Source: Acanthopleura granulata
Taxonomy: Eukaryota; Mollusca; Polyplacophora; Chitonida; Chitonidae
Assembly: GCA_016165875.1 (NCBI GenBank)
Contig: JABBOT010000004.1
Coordinates: 15,377,672 to 15,441,671, forward strand
DNA length: 64,000 bases
Direction of reading: 5' to 3'
Below are positions 35,761 through 46,399 of this stretch, piece after piece; the first letter of the stretch is position 1; each line of letters begins with the position of its first letter. Made by a program: the position numbers and the translations under genes. The notes below the pieces were generated by a model. It searched no databases and was not told the DNA's origin. It saw nothing but the letters and a program-made list of their open reading frames with translations.

Positions 35761-36634
35761 GTAAGTACCTTACAAATAACTTAGCATTTATTCCGATGCC
35801 TGGGTGTTCCGTGATTACAGCTTTCCGATAGATTACTGCGTTGATAAGAGACCTCGGACTGAACATCTGCCTGTTACTGATAGTGTTGTTTAAGAGAATC
35901 CCTCAAAGCACGCAGATGTCTGTTTACATCCTGTGCTCGGGTTTGCGTACTTTTACAACAAAAATTGTGGATCACCTCATGCTGAAAAAGGATCCTTCCT
36001 GCTATTTGTTCACTAAAATTGAGTTCATGCCACCCCCTGAATATGGATGAGGACCCGTGATTAAGTTCTGTATTATTTAAAGCAAGATTATCTCTGTGAG
36101 ATACTCTCAGATGCTTTCACTCAGTTGCAGGGATACATTTAGTGTTAACTAATTTTCACCTTAACATAGCACACCCAATACCATCCCAAGAAACGGAATT
36201 AATATGGGATTCTTTTTTAGGCCAGAATGGGCAAGTGTCACTGAAAGTTAGTCAAGGAAGTGCTTCTAATATCACATCTGAATAAAAAAAACAACGTGTT
36301 ATCGCCCTTTCTAAATTAAACTAACAAATGTGTATACATAAAGGAACAAAATATTTCTGCAGCTATATAACTATCTTGCAGCTTGTCATTACAACAGTCT
36401 TACCACTTAGGATTTAGATAATAGTCGCTTATGATGTACTTGAGTGTTCTGAAATACAGGCGAAATCTGCTGCAATCGTGGGATGCAACAAGCATCTATG
36501 CGCAAGTAAACAATCTTGTTTCAAAACGTTCATTTAACGACAGCAGCAGATAAAGGATCAAGAAGTACCTCATCAATTACTAGGAGTTGTTTTGATAATT
36601 ACTTCGTGTCTGTTGTTAGTAATTACATGAGCAG

Positions 36635-36754
36635 AAGATGACTTCAGTGGATCCCGTTTACAATTTCCCTGCCATCCAGATTGTTGGGGTCTCTATACAG
36701 TCCAACTGGATCAACATGCAACCGATCCAGGCCAAAAAGGGGAACGTCCTGTAG
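36635..36754 (+). CDS. Candidate terminal exon following 35716-35760 (open on both strands)
   Basis: After AG at 36633-36634 the plus strand reads 39 codons and TAG in phase 0, containing MTSVDPVYNFPAIQIVG and NWINMQPIQAKKGNVL. Phase 0 is compatible with the presequence exon, and an AATAAA lies near 36993. However, the minus strand over 36644-36748 is also open in good style (VPLFGLDRLHVDP, GLYRDPNNLDGREI), preceded by an acceptor ending CTACAG. The strand is therefore undecided. Confidence 0.3.
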   Translation, partial: KMTSVDPVYNFPAIQIVGVSIQSNWINMQPIQAKKGNVL

Positions 36755-36759
36755 GTTAA

Positions 36760-37640
36760 CCATTTAAGCTAAGTTTACTTTATCCTGTTAGGTTTGTACA
36801 TAAAGGGAGTAGATGTATTTTACATAATTGGGGATGTTCATAAATATTTCATGACGATTGTCACTCAACATTGTACTTTGAGATTAATATCTAAACTCTC
36901 ACGAGATATGAAATATTCCCTGTGTCTCCAGAGGTACATATTGTGCCACTGCTGAACGAAACGCCTTTGTTGTTAAATCAATAGCACGGTCCATAATAAA
37001 TGGAATAGACCTGGTTCTGCAAGCGTGTTTAGTCTTATCTGTCTGTCGAATATTCGTGAAGTGAAAACATCTTGGTCAGGGTCCATGCATAAGATAGCTT
37101 TGTTGGCCAAAGTTGTACAATAAAGAACACAATTAAGACGAAATGTTCGTCTTGCTTTGTATTATAAGGTGCTAACAGTATTAACTGGAAGAGAATCAAT
37201 ACTTGAAAGGGGTCACATCTGATCATCACACTTGCCAGTCGTATTAAGACATCTTGCTAAATTTCCAACAACCTCCATTAAGGCTAATAGTTGAAGAACA
37301 GCATATGGAAACAGGATTCAAAACCGTAAATTGCTACTGGTACTTTTCAGTGCTGTTTAAGGTAAAATTGTACACGTTCTAGATCAGGATTTCAATGTAT
37401 TCCAACGATACACATTTGTGTCAGTTGAATTATCAGGAGTTTTATTCAAAATGTAAAAGGCAGTACTGACAATGAACGGCAAACTTGAATAGAAAAGCAT
37501 GACTTGTGTAATAATTCCACTTCGTATGATTTAGACACTTCGGTGGAAACCATACAAATATCGCAGATTGGAGAGTCACTAGTTCTTGCTTGTACTTCAA
37601 TTATAAAATTATAACTTTCTGCAGGGAAAAACGTTTTTTC
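36760..37640. other. No supported gene
   Basis: AT-rich sequence with a 64-codon minus ORF (37035-37229) lacking support. Confidence 0.35.
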
Positions 37641-37644
37641 ATAC

Positions 37645-37738
37645 CTTTAAAGCTGTAAAATCTTGGTCGACGTTGTACGGCTGTGTTTTGCATGGTGAGG
37701 GCAGTATCACGAAGCTGCTTCATTAACCAGTCCTCAAG
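37645..37738 (-). CDS. Exon-like segment of an unrecognised minus-strand gene
   Basis: Thirty-one open codons end in phase 1 at AAAG/GTATGA. The peptide LEDWLMKQLRDTAL then QNTAVQRRPRFYSFK looks strongly coding, with a helix-like start and a basic aromatic end. Two in-frame ATGs (37721-37723 and 30 bp further on) allow it to be an alternative first exon. Upstream AGs give frames that hit stops or require a weak acceptor, so how it joins the segment at 38629-38756 is unclear. Confidence 0.45.
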
Positions 37739-38628
37739 GAGATGGGCTCATTCTAAGCGATAAACAGAGCGACAAGGCCATTACTCTGGAACGCAATGAA
37801 TGCCTGTAACCACTAGGATTCATTATTCTAGACCGGACAATTTATAGCGGGGAAGATCTCTAACATCATTCACATGCACTTTAAAACTCATCAATTGTTC
37901 ACAGGAACATATATCAGCAACAAACACCTTGGACATTTATACAATACACCTATACATAGCCCGATTGTTGGCAACCCTTGGCTTGCGGACAGTCAGTAGG
38001 ATTTAGAAAATACAATTGTAATCACTCTGCTCGCTGACTTCTCTGACAGGGGATACTCAGTAAATAGTTAATGGGGTTATTACAACAACTGTACTGATTC
38101 CTGAGTACCGATCGAATACCTTTATGCATGTATAGTTAGTGCTTCTGATTTGATTTTGCTTTATGATCTTTTGGTCCATGCGTGACATGTGCTGAATTAC
38201 CCTACGGGCTTGGATATATACAATATGCAAGGTGTAAACCTGTATAGGAGGACAATACTACACGGCCAGCTGTAACAGTATAATGGTCAACACGTGGTGG
38301 AATAAAATCAGCATTCATTTAAAAGGGCATATACGTGTTACACTCTGGGATACATGGATGTCGAAACATTGGGCCCAAGCAGCTGTTGACCTGCATGTAA
38401 TTTTTGTGTACACCAAGTATACAAGCCTATATATGTATACTATATATACCATAAAATAACGTGATTATAAAAGTAACATTCCATAATATGACTTACATAT
38501 AATATTTATCCTATGCAATTTTATTACTTTATAAAATTACCAATTATACAAGCATGTTAACACAACATTGCTTACTTGGAATAATACTAAGAAGTCGATG
38601 ATATCCATGCACAACTAAAATGACTTAC

Positions 38629-38756
38629 CCATTCATATAATAGGCATATTCATTCCGCTGTTTAAAGTCTATTCTGGTATGGTCCAAATCAATGACCACA
38701 TTCATTGGACTGACAGTGTGTCCAGGAAAACGGTGGTTTCTTTTCAACAAGATTTT
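38629..38756 (-). CDS. Exon-like segment of an unrecognised minus-strand gene
   Basis: A 128-nt segment between an acceptor (CCTTCTCACCACAAG) and a consensus donor (AATGG/GTAAGT), phase 0 to 2. It encodes ILLKRNHRFPGHTVSP then NVVIDLDHTRIDFKQRNEY and AYYMN. Basic, aromatic and proline residues without a hydrophobic span suggest a small soluble protein. Phase 0 at its start matches the end of the segment at 38911-38973, with a 154-bp intron between. I do not recognise the family; a ciliary or sperm structural protein would fit the style, but that is a guess. Confidence 0.5.
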
Positions 38757-38910
38757 CTTGTGGTGAGAAGGTGTCACTGGAATCCGTTATGACACTAGCA
38801 GTTAGTGGTCATTGGCCGATAGACTGTGAGATTATTGCACTAAGCAAGAGGGAGAGAGAGAGTCAGCGTGCATCTGTTACCCACCCCGCAATATCTAGTA
38901 GGTAACTTAC

Positions 38911-38973
38911 TCCGCTGACTGGTGTGTAACCTGCAATTCTGTTATAGCCGTGGTGGAAGTAAACATGTACCAT
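38911..38973 (-). CDS. Candidate first coding exon of the same minus-strand gene
   Basis: From ATG at 38971-38973 the 21 codons encode MVHVYFHHGYNRIAGYTPVS plus G and end in phase 0 at GGA/GTAAGT. The frame stays open upstream to about 39053 (VNGVGRW precedes the Met), so the exon may begin earlier and the start is uncertain. The next exon (38756) begins in phase 0. A CACGTG box lies about 265 bp upstream. Confidence 0.45.
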
Positions 38974-39236
38974 CCATCTCCCTACGCCGTTCACTAAATT
39001 TGTCCATTTACTACGGATCGACAGCTCACCTACTACACCGGTTTGGAGCTCATCCTACCTCATACAATCATTTATCGATAAACTGTACGTGAGTTCCCGG
39101 CCTGCTGCCTTATGGCCGTTCTATCTCACTGGTAGAACCAATCCATCAGGCTCGTTGATTACCTTATAGCCACTGTCATCTGAATCGGTAGGCAGTGTAA
39201 AAACACTGTACTGTGACTGCCACGCGCCACTCGAGA

Positions 39237-39245
39237 TCACGTGAC
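39237..39245. promoter_or_regulatory. E-box TCACGTGAC between two divergent candidate exons
   Basis: The palindromic core CACGTG with flanking T and A is the binding site of USF/TFE/MITF-type bHLH-zip factors. It lies between the minus-strand candidate start at 38973 and the plus-strand ATG at 39296, an arrangement typical of a bidirectional promoter. It is the only promoter evidence here. Confidence 0.3.
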
Positions 39246-39295
39246 CAACGCGGCTTACAGCTGCCTTCACAGGAAATGCGGAGACTGAATGAAAC

Positions 39296-39475
39296 ATGGT
39301 AAATTACACACGGTTCGAAAAACAAACGTCATATAGTGTGTTTTACTTGGCTACAGAAAGTATGGAGCATCTGGATCGGGAAAGCTCACATGAAGCCGCC
39401 GTAAAACCCTCAGCTGTGACGCTGAGTACTACTTGTGACTTTGCTAAGAAACATGAAGAAGACAATGAAGTAGCG
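39296..39475 (+). CDS. Candidate first coding exon interrupted by a SINE
   Basis: The ATG has A at -3 and G at +4. About 60 codons follow with coding-like hydrophilic composition (MEHLDRESSHEAAVKPSA, then CDFAKKHEEDNE). The frame runs straight into the SINE head at 39475, which adds a few unrelated residues and then a stop. Either the SINE landed inside an exon or just past an unseen donor. No domain was recognised. Confidence 0.3.
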
Positions 39476-39722
39476 GGGAGCTTCCGTGGCTCAGTCGGTT
39501 AGCCGAAACCTCCCACCAATGCGGTCGCTGTGAGTTCAAGTCCAGCTCATGCTGGTTTCCTCTCCGGCCGTGTGTGGGAAGGTCTGCCAGCAACCTGCGG
39601 ATTGTAGTGGCTTTCCCCTGGGCTCTGCCCAGTTTCCTTCCATCATAATGCTGGCTACCGTCGTATAAGTGAAATATTCTTGAGTACGGCGTAAAACACC
39701 AAATCAAATAAATAAATAAATG
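39475..39722 (+). mobile_element. Full-length molluscan tRNA-derived SINE
   Basis: From CTTCCGTGGCTCAGTCGGTT (tRNA-like A box) through GTGAGTTCAAGTCC (B box) to AAGTGAAATATTCTTGAGTA and an AAATAAATAAATAAATG tail. It is flanked by imperfect repeats AATGAAGTAGCG and AATGAACTTGCG, a likely target-site duplication. Minus-strand ORFs across it (39444-39879) are element-derived. Confidence 0.95.
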
Positions 39723-39729
39723 AACTTGC

Positions 39730-42070
39730 GCTACAAACCACATGGCCACTTGAAAAATGCCGAGTGACGTAACGTACACAGTCCTCAGGCGATGATAATG
39801 ACCAAGCGGGGAAAATGCAGGGAATGCCAGCAAGAGACAAATCATCTTTTGAAAAAACCTTTAAAGGAAAAGGCAACAAAAAAATATAACCAAAGCTATT
39901 TAAGAAGAGAAGTTCATACAGGCCTAAATGGGCGTAGGCATTATTTTATGACCTGCTTGGTCACTCTATAAATCAACTTTTAAGCTGGAATTCTTGCAAG
40001 GCCATCAGATACGCCATTTTAGAGAAACCGGAAACACGATGTCCCGTCACCCATTCCCTACGCTCTTCAATATTAGGGGCGAGATACTCCTTTGTGTTCG
40101 AAGTACCTTCGAATTTATTATAACAATCGAAGGCCACTGATAAAACCTTCGGGAATAACCCCAGGCGTACTCCACTACCACTTTCTCGTTGAAAATGGTT
40201 TTACAGTACATCAGATTTGTGTCCTAATCACAAGGAAAACAGCTGATTTAACACTACTTCCATGTGAAAAAGTGGTGAACTAGGAAGTGGTGACATCACA
40301 GCGGAAAGAGATATCTGTTCGGATGGTAAAAATATCTCGTCATTGATTGATTAAATTTGAGAGCGTGGCGGCCCATTTGATTTTTGGTTCTGCTTACTTT
40401 GAACTGCGATATCTCGGTTATCATACACCACAAAAACAAAAAGTGACGTTTTTTGAACTATGAAAAAGTTAGATTAACTAATCGATTGTTGCATTGATGG
40501 CGAAATATACCCACTGTTTTACTGGCATGTTTTACATTTCAGATTTTCATCATGTAGTTCACTTAATTTTATATTTAATATTGCAACCTTTATATATTTA
40601 TGAAATTGTCAAGATGGCTAAAACGCGCATCTCAATCTATCATCTTGCGAAAAGGTCACTGTGGCCAGAGCGAAGATACCGGATGCTACAGACCCAAATA
40701 ACAGTTGTCATTTACAACAGAAGAACCTTAACATCCGCTAACATGATAAAGGCTATATGGTGGTAGAGAAATTAGAATTTCGTTCGTTTGAATGAAATAA
40801 AGCACGCTGTCATACAATCTCGTTGCTTTCCTTATAACAATTAGAAACACTTGTTATATTTTTATGCGACATGATGCCGTGATAAATTTACTGAGATCTA
40901 ACTAATGAATTGGTTACGAAGGATCTCTCTGTATAACTATCAGGAACACACTTTATTTCCTTCAGTCGGTTTAACCGAGCAGAGCCCAGGAAAACCCACG
41001 ACCAAGTTTTAGCCAGACCTTACCACGTAGAGGTCATTGTACTGCCCTAGCACACTAACCTCACGTAACAATGAAATGACAATACTATTACGATGTCTAA
41101 CTTTATATGAACATCTCTTACATGTAAACAGTCCTGCTGTAACACTTTGTCAGTTTATCCTAGCGCTATTTAAACTACCAGCTTTAGGGCGATGTAGACC
41201 GCTGAACTCCACCCAAACATCAAATATTATGATTTTCCACAGACCAAATATTCGGAGGAAAACTTCATCAGTAAGCGGTTTACCGGAACACCTCGGTTTC
41301 CACAACCAAAAAGGATAAAAAATAACAAGTATGCGTTAAGTAACTTACAATTAAACATATAAATAAAAGATGGCTAACTTAATCGGCATCATTTTGATCG
41401 GCCAGCTCATTTCGAAAATCGTACCGTTCCTACACACTGTTCGTACAGATTTTCAAGTCTTGGTTAGAAAATGTAGTTCACTTAAGCTGAAAAGATATGT
41501 AACAAAGAGTCAGTAGGGATAACCCATGTACCACCTACTTTGGAAATGTACATGAACATGTCGCCTATTGGCGGTGGGTGTAAATATATCCAGCTTTATT
41601 TAGAAAGAAACATATATCACCGAGTCAGTGTGAAGCATACATCCATTTGAGAGTAAAGAACACCACAAATGGGCGTGACAAAGTAGTTCTTACTAAAACT
41701 GGTAGATAAACCATAAAATGCCATATCACGTTTCATCCAGATTTAGATTTGCATCCTAATTTACCAATCCTTACACAGTAATATACGAAATCGATCAGTA
41801 TATGACGCCCAGTTGCCATACCTAGAATAAGTGATGTATTAATTCAGTTTATATCCATGTCTTGAATTCAGCCACATGCGCATCATCCATTTCCCAAAAG
41901 TTGAAACCAGGGCTTGGCATAGTAACAATCGTATACCCATCACCAAACATAATTGCAGGCCAAAATGTTCTAGACCAAGTTCCAAAGCAACGTTCATTAT
42001 GAAGGCCACATCAGTGAACTTGTTCAGTACAAAGCACTAAGAAAGCAATCAAAGTAAGAAAAAGGATAAA
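39730..42070. other. No supported gene; worn SINE piece at 40960-41035
   Basis: GAGCAGAGCCCAGGAAAACC plus CACGACCAAG and CAGACCTTACCACGTA near 40975-41030 is a SINE body remnant on the minus strand. ORFs at 40494-40766 and 41037-41318 have no domain or splice support. Confidence 0.4.
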
Positions 42071-42074
42071 GGGA

Positions 42075-42287
42075 ATGTGTCGACAGTTACCAATTATGCC
42101 AGAAAAACGCAAAGCAATGTTCCAGGCGCGTAAATTTAATTGGCACCCAAATCGTCTGCTGTGCTGCGGAGAATCGCGAAACGCGGTCCATATTGGTTCA
42201 CAAGAGAACTGTACTGATTGTAAAACGATTTTATTGAAATGTTCTGGATGTATTATTTTTTTTGAATGTGATAACTTGTGGCGGTGA
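42075..42287 (+). CDS. Small unrecognised ORF with paired cysteines
   Basis: Seventy codons from ATG to TGA. The middle reads MPEKRKAMFQARKFNWHPN then RLLCCGESRNAVHIG and ENCTDCKTILLKCSGC. CC, C-x2-C and C-x2-C pairs hint at metal binding but do not match a known finger. The end of the ORF overlaps an exact hairpin at 42277-42301. With no poly(A) signal or splice sites tied to it, it may be chance. Confidence 0.25.
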   Translation: MCRQLPIMPEKRKAMFQARKFNWHPNRLLCCGESRNAVHIGSQENCTDCKTILLKCSGCIIFFECDNLWR

Positions 42288-42301
42288 TTGAAACCGCCAC
42301 A
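42277..42301. repeat. Perfect hairpin with 9-bp arms and a 7-base loop
   Basis: TGTGGCGGT pairs exactly with ACCGCCACA across GATTGAA. It is too short and lacks the T-run for a polymerase III stop, and it does not match the histone stem-loop. Its role is unknown. Confidence 0.6.
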
Positions 42302-42566
42302 CTCTTATTGGTAAGTATGAACGGAACGTCCATCTGTCCTGTACATTTTCTTATCCCGGGAAACTTCTATGTATGAAATGCCCATCTTGGATATACATGT
42401 ATCTCGTTTGCATGTGACATGGACTGTATTTTAGAACTTTTGGAATCTGCTTTGGATATTTATTCTGGAATGTCAGCTCCTTCAAGACACAATGAAAAAC
42501 GTGACATCTCCTTATGTTATACCAGACATATTAAATATGCGTAACATTGCTAGTGTTCGTTATTTC

Positions 42567-42645
42567 ATTGGGGTTTTTCGCCGTTCTCAAGAACATTTCA
42601 CTTATACGACGACGGCCAGCATTATGGTGGGAGGAAACCTTGAAA
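42567..42645 (-). mobile_element. SINE fragment (tail half)
   Basis: GGGGTTTTTCGCCGTTCTCA, then ACTTATACGACGACGGCCAG and TATGGTGGGAGGAAACC: the SINE body on the minus strand, cut after about 75 bp. Confidence 0.8.
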
Positions 42646-43107
42646 GGACCCGTGGGTATTTGTGAGGTGAGGCGTGTGAAAAAAAATTAATACTGTAGTG
42701 AGCTGGATTCAGGCACCTCTTCTTATATGTCAAAGTCTTGACGTCTCCGGGGAGAGTGGCACTTAAGGCTATTTTGTCACCGTTGGTCCCTGTTACATAT
42801 ATTAACTACGCGGCGTAGTTACGGATGCAGAAGTAAGAAAAACACTAATCTTGTCATTATCATTAACACATATATAGAATATCAGCTGTTGTCTCAGAAG
42901 GATATCTGAACAGTTACAACCATGGGGCAGCTCAGATACATATTTAAATTTGCTGGCCTCGAACAATTATTGGAATCTGTTGACTGCTTTTCTACACGAT
43001 CTCTTACCTTATACTCTTTTTTAGTTTTTCGGTGGTTTGGGTTGAACGTTGTTGTGGAAATGGATCTTGCTATTACTGAGGTGGAATGCTTCGAATAAGA
43101 ATATCTG

Positions 43108-43373
43108 AGGGGCCTCCGTGGCTTAATCGGTAAGGGCGCTAACGCAGCGCAAAGACCGAAGCCTCCAACCAATGAGGTCAAGTATGTGAGTTCAAGTATA
43201 GCTCATGCTGGCTTCCTCTCCGGCCGTGTGTGGGAAGGTCTGCCAGCGACCTGCGGATGGTCGTGGGTTTCCCCTGGGCTCTGCCCAGTTTCCTCCCACC
43301 ATAATGCTGGACACCGTCCTATAAGTGAAATATTCTTGAGTACGGCTTAAAACACCAGTCAAATAAATAAATA
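43108..43373 (+). mobile_element. Full-length SINE with an intact target-site duplication
   Basis: It runs from GGGGCCTCCGTGGCTTAATC to the AAATAAATAAATAAATAA tail. The 14 bases AATAAGAATATCTG occur at 43094-43107 directly before it and at 43374-43387 directly after it. The perfect duplication shows a comparatively recent insertion by LINE-type target-primed reverse transcription. Confidence 0.95.
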
Positions 43374-43511
43374 AATAAGAATATCTGTTATGAACGAGCT
43401 GCTCTTCATGACGGCCATTGACTTATGAGGTCGCGCGATCGAATCCAGTTCCAGCTTGATCGAAGTCAGGATGCTTTTCATAAATACCTGTCGCTTGATA
43501 ACTGATGGATA

Positions 43512-43540
43512 ACTGGTATACGAATGTCTGTTTTGATACC
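43512..43540 (-). repeat. Copy of a 28-bp motif CGAAACCGACATTCGTATAC
   Basis: Read on the minus strand: GGTATCAAAACAGACATTCG then TATACCAGT. Related copies are at 49590-49618 (+), 56660-56690 (+) and 63222-63252 (-). This copy has the most changes at its 5' side. Confidence 0.5.
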
Positions 43541-43794
43541 TTGATTCATCGGGCTTAATTCCATTCAACAACTTAAACGCCGACCTCTAGATCTGAGTGA
43601 AATATACTGGATATACTACATATACTTAGCTTCAGTAAGAAAGAACAACGTACAAATGTTATGTTATGCAGTTTCAATGAAACTTGTGAAATATACACTT
43701 CTTCTTTCTTCAAGTATTTTAGCTTATATATTAGAATGTCACAGTTCTCCATCACTGTCATAGCATTACAGATTGTAGAAGACTACAGTACAGA

Positions 43795-43975
43795 GTGTAA
43801 AATCAGGGCGGCGGCGAGAGTGAATGATTACACGTTACTGGTGAAATCAGGCCTCCTCAATTTACCTCGGTTAGGGATATACTCTAATTAGTTGTTCATA
43901 TAAGCGTTTAAATAGTAACAACTTCACATCCACTGATAAATATATTACAGAGATGTTAAATGCAATTTATCAAAT
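43795..43975 (+). repeat. Copy of the GCAGCGACGACAG dispersed family
   Basis: AAAATCAGGGCGGCGGCGAG, GTTACTGGTGAAATCAGGCC, AATTTACCTCGGTTAGGGAT, ATAAGCGTTTAAATAGTAAC and GTTAAATGCAATTTAT occur in family order. It ends where a minus-strand SINE begins. Confidence 0.7.
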
Positions 43976-44190
43976 TTATTTATTTATTTGATTAATGTCT
44001 TACGCCGTACTAAAGATGTCGGCCAGCATTATGGTGGGAGGAAACCGGACAGAGACCGGGGGAAACCGACGACCATCCACAGGTTGCTGGCAGACCTTCC
44101 CGGTTGAACTCACAGCGACCGCATCGGTGAGAGGCTCCTTCGTCCTTACGCTGAGCTCGCGCGCTAAACAACTGAGCCACAGAGCCCCCA
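43975..44190 (-). mobile_element. Molluscan tRNA-derived SINE
   Basis: The sequence runs from the reverse-complemented tail (TTTATTTATTTATTTGAT) through GTCGGCCAGCATTATGGTGG to the tRNA-like head (AACTGAGCCACAGAGC). A small internal deletion removes part of the GGCCGGAGAGGAAGCC block. The short ORFs on both strands here are artefacts. Confidence 0.92.
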
Positions 44191-44199
44191 CCCAATTTA

Positions 44200-45120
44200 G
44201 GAGCATAGGTGAATGTTGTCATCGTGCGTAAACGTCTTTCTTGATTTGTAAATGTTGGCTCGGAATGTTTCTGCTTGCTGAAATGTAAATCAATAGCATT
44301 TTGAACAATTCCATACCAACGACGACTACCATAAACACCACTGCATTTTGTTACACATTCTGGTAAAACTATATGTTGTTAGTGGTGTTCAAGTTGCCAT
44401 CTTTGCAGCAGAACCGTTTGTAAGACATCATAAAACTGACATGAGGCCAGATTTCATTTGCTATCCATTGCACTACTTACTCGTTATGCTGAGGTGTTAT
44501 ATGTTGTGGGAAACAACGATTCCTTCCACGCAAAAGAAAATCTTTCCGCATTAATGTTCTTTAGGATCATCATATATCATGAAAGATGTTTGGGTTTGAT
44601 CGCTTAGCACATCTTATTTGATTGGGGCATGTTTTCAAAACCTTTTCACTTACGTGACGACTGTGGGGTCTATAGATGGAGAGAACTAGAGTTTACTGGA
44701 AGTAAAACACCACCCGTCAACAAGTACCTGACTATCCTCCTGACTTAAAGCCGTAACTTAAGAACGAAATATGAACATGCATCTCATTTGGTCAAAGTCC
44801 TACTCTCAGGAAACTAGTGCCTTACAAAAGCCAACAAAATTGTGTGAATACAGCAAGGGGACTCTCCAATTATGTATAAATAATGCATATCATCTTAAAA
44901 ACATGTAGCATGGTTCCTGTGTAAATTCATGATATGTTACTTCATCGAATTGGCATCGTAGAGTTACTATTACGTTACGCTGCAACGCATCTTGAGTAGT
45001 CCTCAATGACTGCCATTGTAGCATATGTGTAGCATATTACTGTCACTGACTGGAGAATAATGAACTGTACCTCACTCTTGACTGCCACCATAGTAAGAGA
45101 CTGGAGTATTTGGCTACTTC
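44200..45120. other. No supported gene; one weak exon-like patch
   Basis: Bases 44380-44416 (GVQVAIFAAEPF before a GTAAGA donor, phase 2 to 0) could be an upstream exon of the gene ending at 45272, but the evidence is one donor and 12 codons. A worn SINE trace lies near 44620-44665. Confidence 0.3.
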
Positions 45121-45125
45121 TGCAG

Positions 45126-45272
45126 CGCACAGGACAAAAGAGCCGAAGTTCGATAACTCATCCTAGTTTGTCGATACAGTCAGCCGAGTTATCTCCCTCA
45201 GAAGTAGTAGAATCTTCAGTAAGAGCACCAAATTCTTGTTCAGAAACGGGTAAAAAAAACACTGTTATTTAG
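45126..45272 (+). CDS. Terminal exon of an unknown plus-strand gene, with possible PDZ-binding C terminus
   Basis: A strong acceptor (GGCTACTTCTGCAG) is followed by 48 codons in phase 0 and TAG. The peptide is serine-rich and hydrophilic (GQKSRSSITHPSLSIQSAEL, then SPSEVVESSVRAPN) and ends GKKNTVI. The last residues T-V-I fit the S/T-x-hydrophobic class I PDZ ligand, which would suit a membrane or synaptic protein; that is inference. A GTAAGA inside (45219/45220) could act as a donor in an alternative form. AATAAA follows at 45327. Acceptor, stop and poly(A) signal in order make this one of the better exon calls. Confidence 0.5.
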   Translation, partial: RTGQKSRSSITHPSLSIQSAELSPSEVVESSVRAPNSCSETGKKNTVI

Positions 45273-45326
45273 ACAGACATAACCTCTGCAACGGCTTTGT
45301 TGAACTGAAAGAAGAAATGTTGTGTA

Positions 45327-45332
45327 AATAAA
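45327..45332 (+). terminator. Poly(A) signal of the gene ending at 45272
   Basis: AATAAA 55 bp after the stop codon, followed by a T-rich stretch (TACTTTTTTTC), the expected arrangement for cleavage and polyadenylation. Confidence 0.45.
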
Positions 45333-45840
45333 CCTGTACTTTTTTTCACCGGCCTTGTTTTTACGAGACTTGTATTTCACGTGACTTGTAACTGTGTGTG
45401 ATGGTGGTCAATGTATATGGAATTTCCTACGCTGAATAGCAATTGTTTTAGTAACTTGGTAATATTTAGGTATATATTAATCACCATGGTGTACATTTGT
45501 AAATGGTAAAGATGTAAAGATGATCAATGTCGTAAGTCAGAACGTTTAAGCATTAGATAGCTACATAGTGCTCATACAATACAACATAAACCCTCAGACG
45601 AAACAGGTTCTCTTCACAGCAGGGTCCTGTGAGTGCACTATATATGTGGACAAATTGCCCAGAATGACTACCGCTCAACATCATAATCGTGTCGGTAGTC
45701 TGTTTCTTTTAAGTTGTCGTCTATATTTAGCGATGTGTAAAAAATCAGTCATACTAGCTACCAAAATTGCCTACAGTCAGTGATATATAACACCCTATAA
45801 GCTCTACCTATTGATATTTTGGTCGTCCACATTACTGCAG

Positions 45841-46031
45841 GAAAAACGCAGCTACTCTACCAGGACCCACCTCTGACATTCCTAAACTGTAGAACCCTAA
45901 ATCCGTGTTGGAAAGCCCAGTGTACAAAATCACCACCACCTCCGCTACCCTCTTTAAGAATTAACTGGACACCAACACTGGCACCGCAACTATTTCCTTC
46001 CACCCTTAATAGTGAGCTAATAAATGACTAA
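45841..46031 (+). CDS. Exon-like segment, proline-rich, ending in a stop
   Basis: An acceptor (ACATTACTGCAG) precedes 62 codons in phase 1 and a TAA. The peptide contains LLYQDPPLTFLNC, KSPPPPLPSLRINWTPT and APQLFPSTLNSELIND. It could be an alternative terminal exon of the gene ending at 45272 or a chance frame, since the opposite strand is also partly open. No poly(A) signal lies close by; the next AATAAA is near 46735. Confidence 0.25.
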
Positions 46032-46257
46032 ACCCATTTTTCTTTTCTTTTGTTCATGTATTCATGAAGGGATACAAAAGATATGGCCTTATCTTCCAAC
46101 CCGCTCAATTGGTAACCCGCTGTGACCAGCCAACTTAGCCCAGGACCATCATCACTGGATTTTCTGTTAAAGCAGGAGACATTATTGGAGATTCATTGCC
46201 TGAAGTTCAAGAAACAATATCTTCAAAGGAAAGTAAAAACAATTAGAGCAGTAGTTT

Positions 46258-46380
46258 CCATTTGTTTGATTTGTTTATTTGATTGTTGTTAATGTCATAT
46301 ATAAAGATTTGTTTCACTAATACAGAGGTGGTTAATTTTATGGGTGGAGAGAAACCAGGGCCGTGCCTAGGTTTAATAAA
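46258..46380 (-). mobile_element. Degenerate SINE fragment
   Basis: TTTGTTTATTTGATTGTTGT is followed by TTTCACTAATACAGAGGTGG and TTTATGGGTGGAGAGAAACC, the SINE tail and body on the minus strand with heavy divergence. Confidence 0.5.
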
Positions 46381-46399
46381 CTCCTGAGCGCTGGCGAAT

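Noticed and set aside
39444..39879. Minus-strand ORFs of 74-133 codons
   Set aside because: They are shadows of the SINE at 39475-39722.
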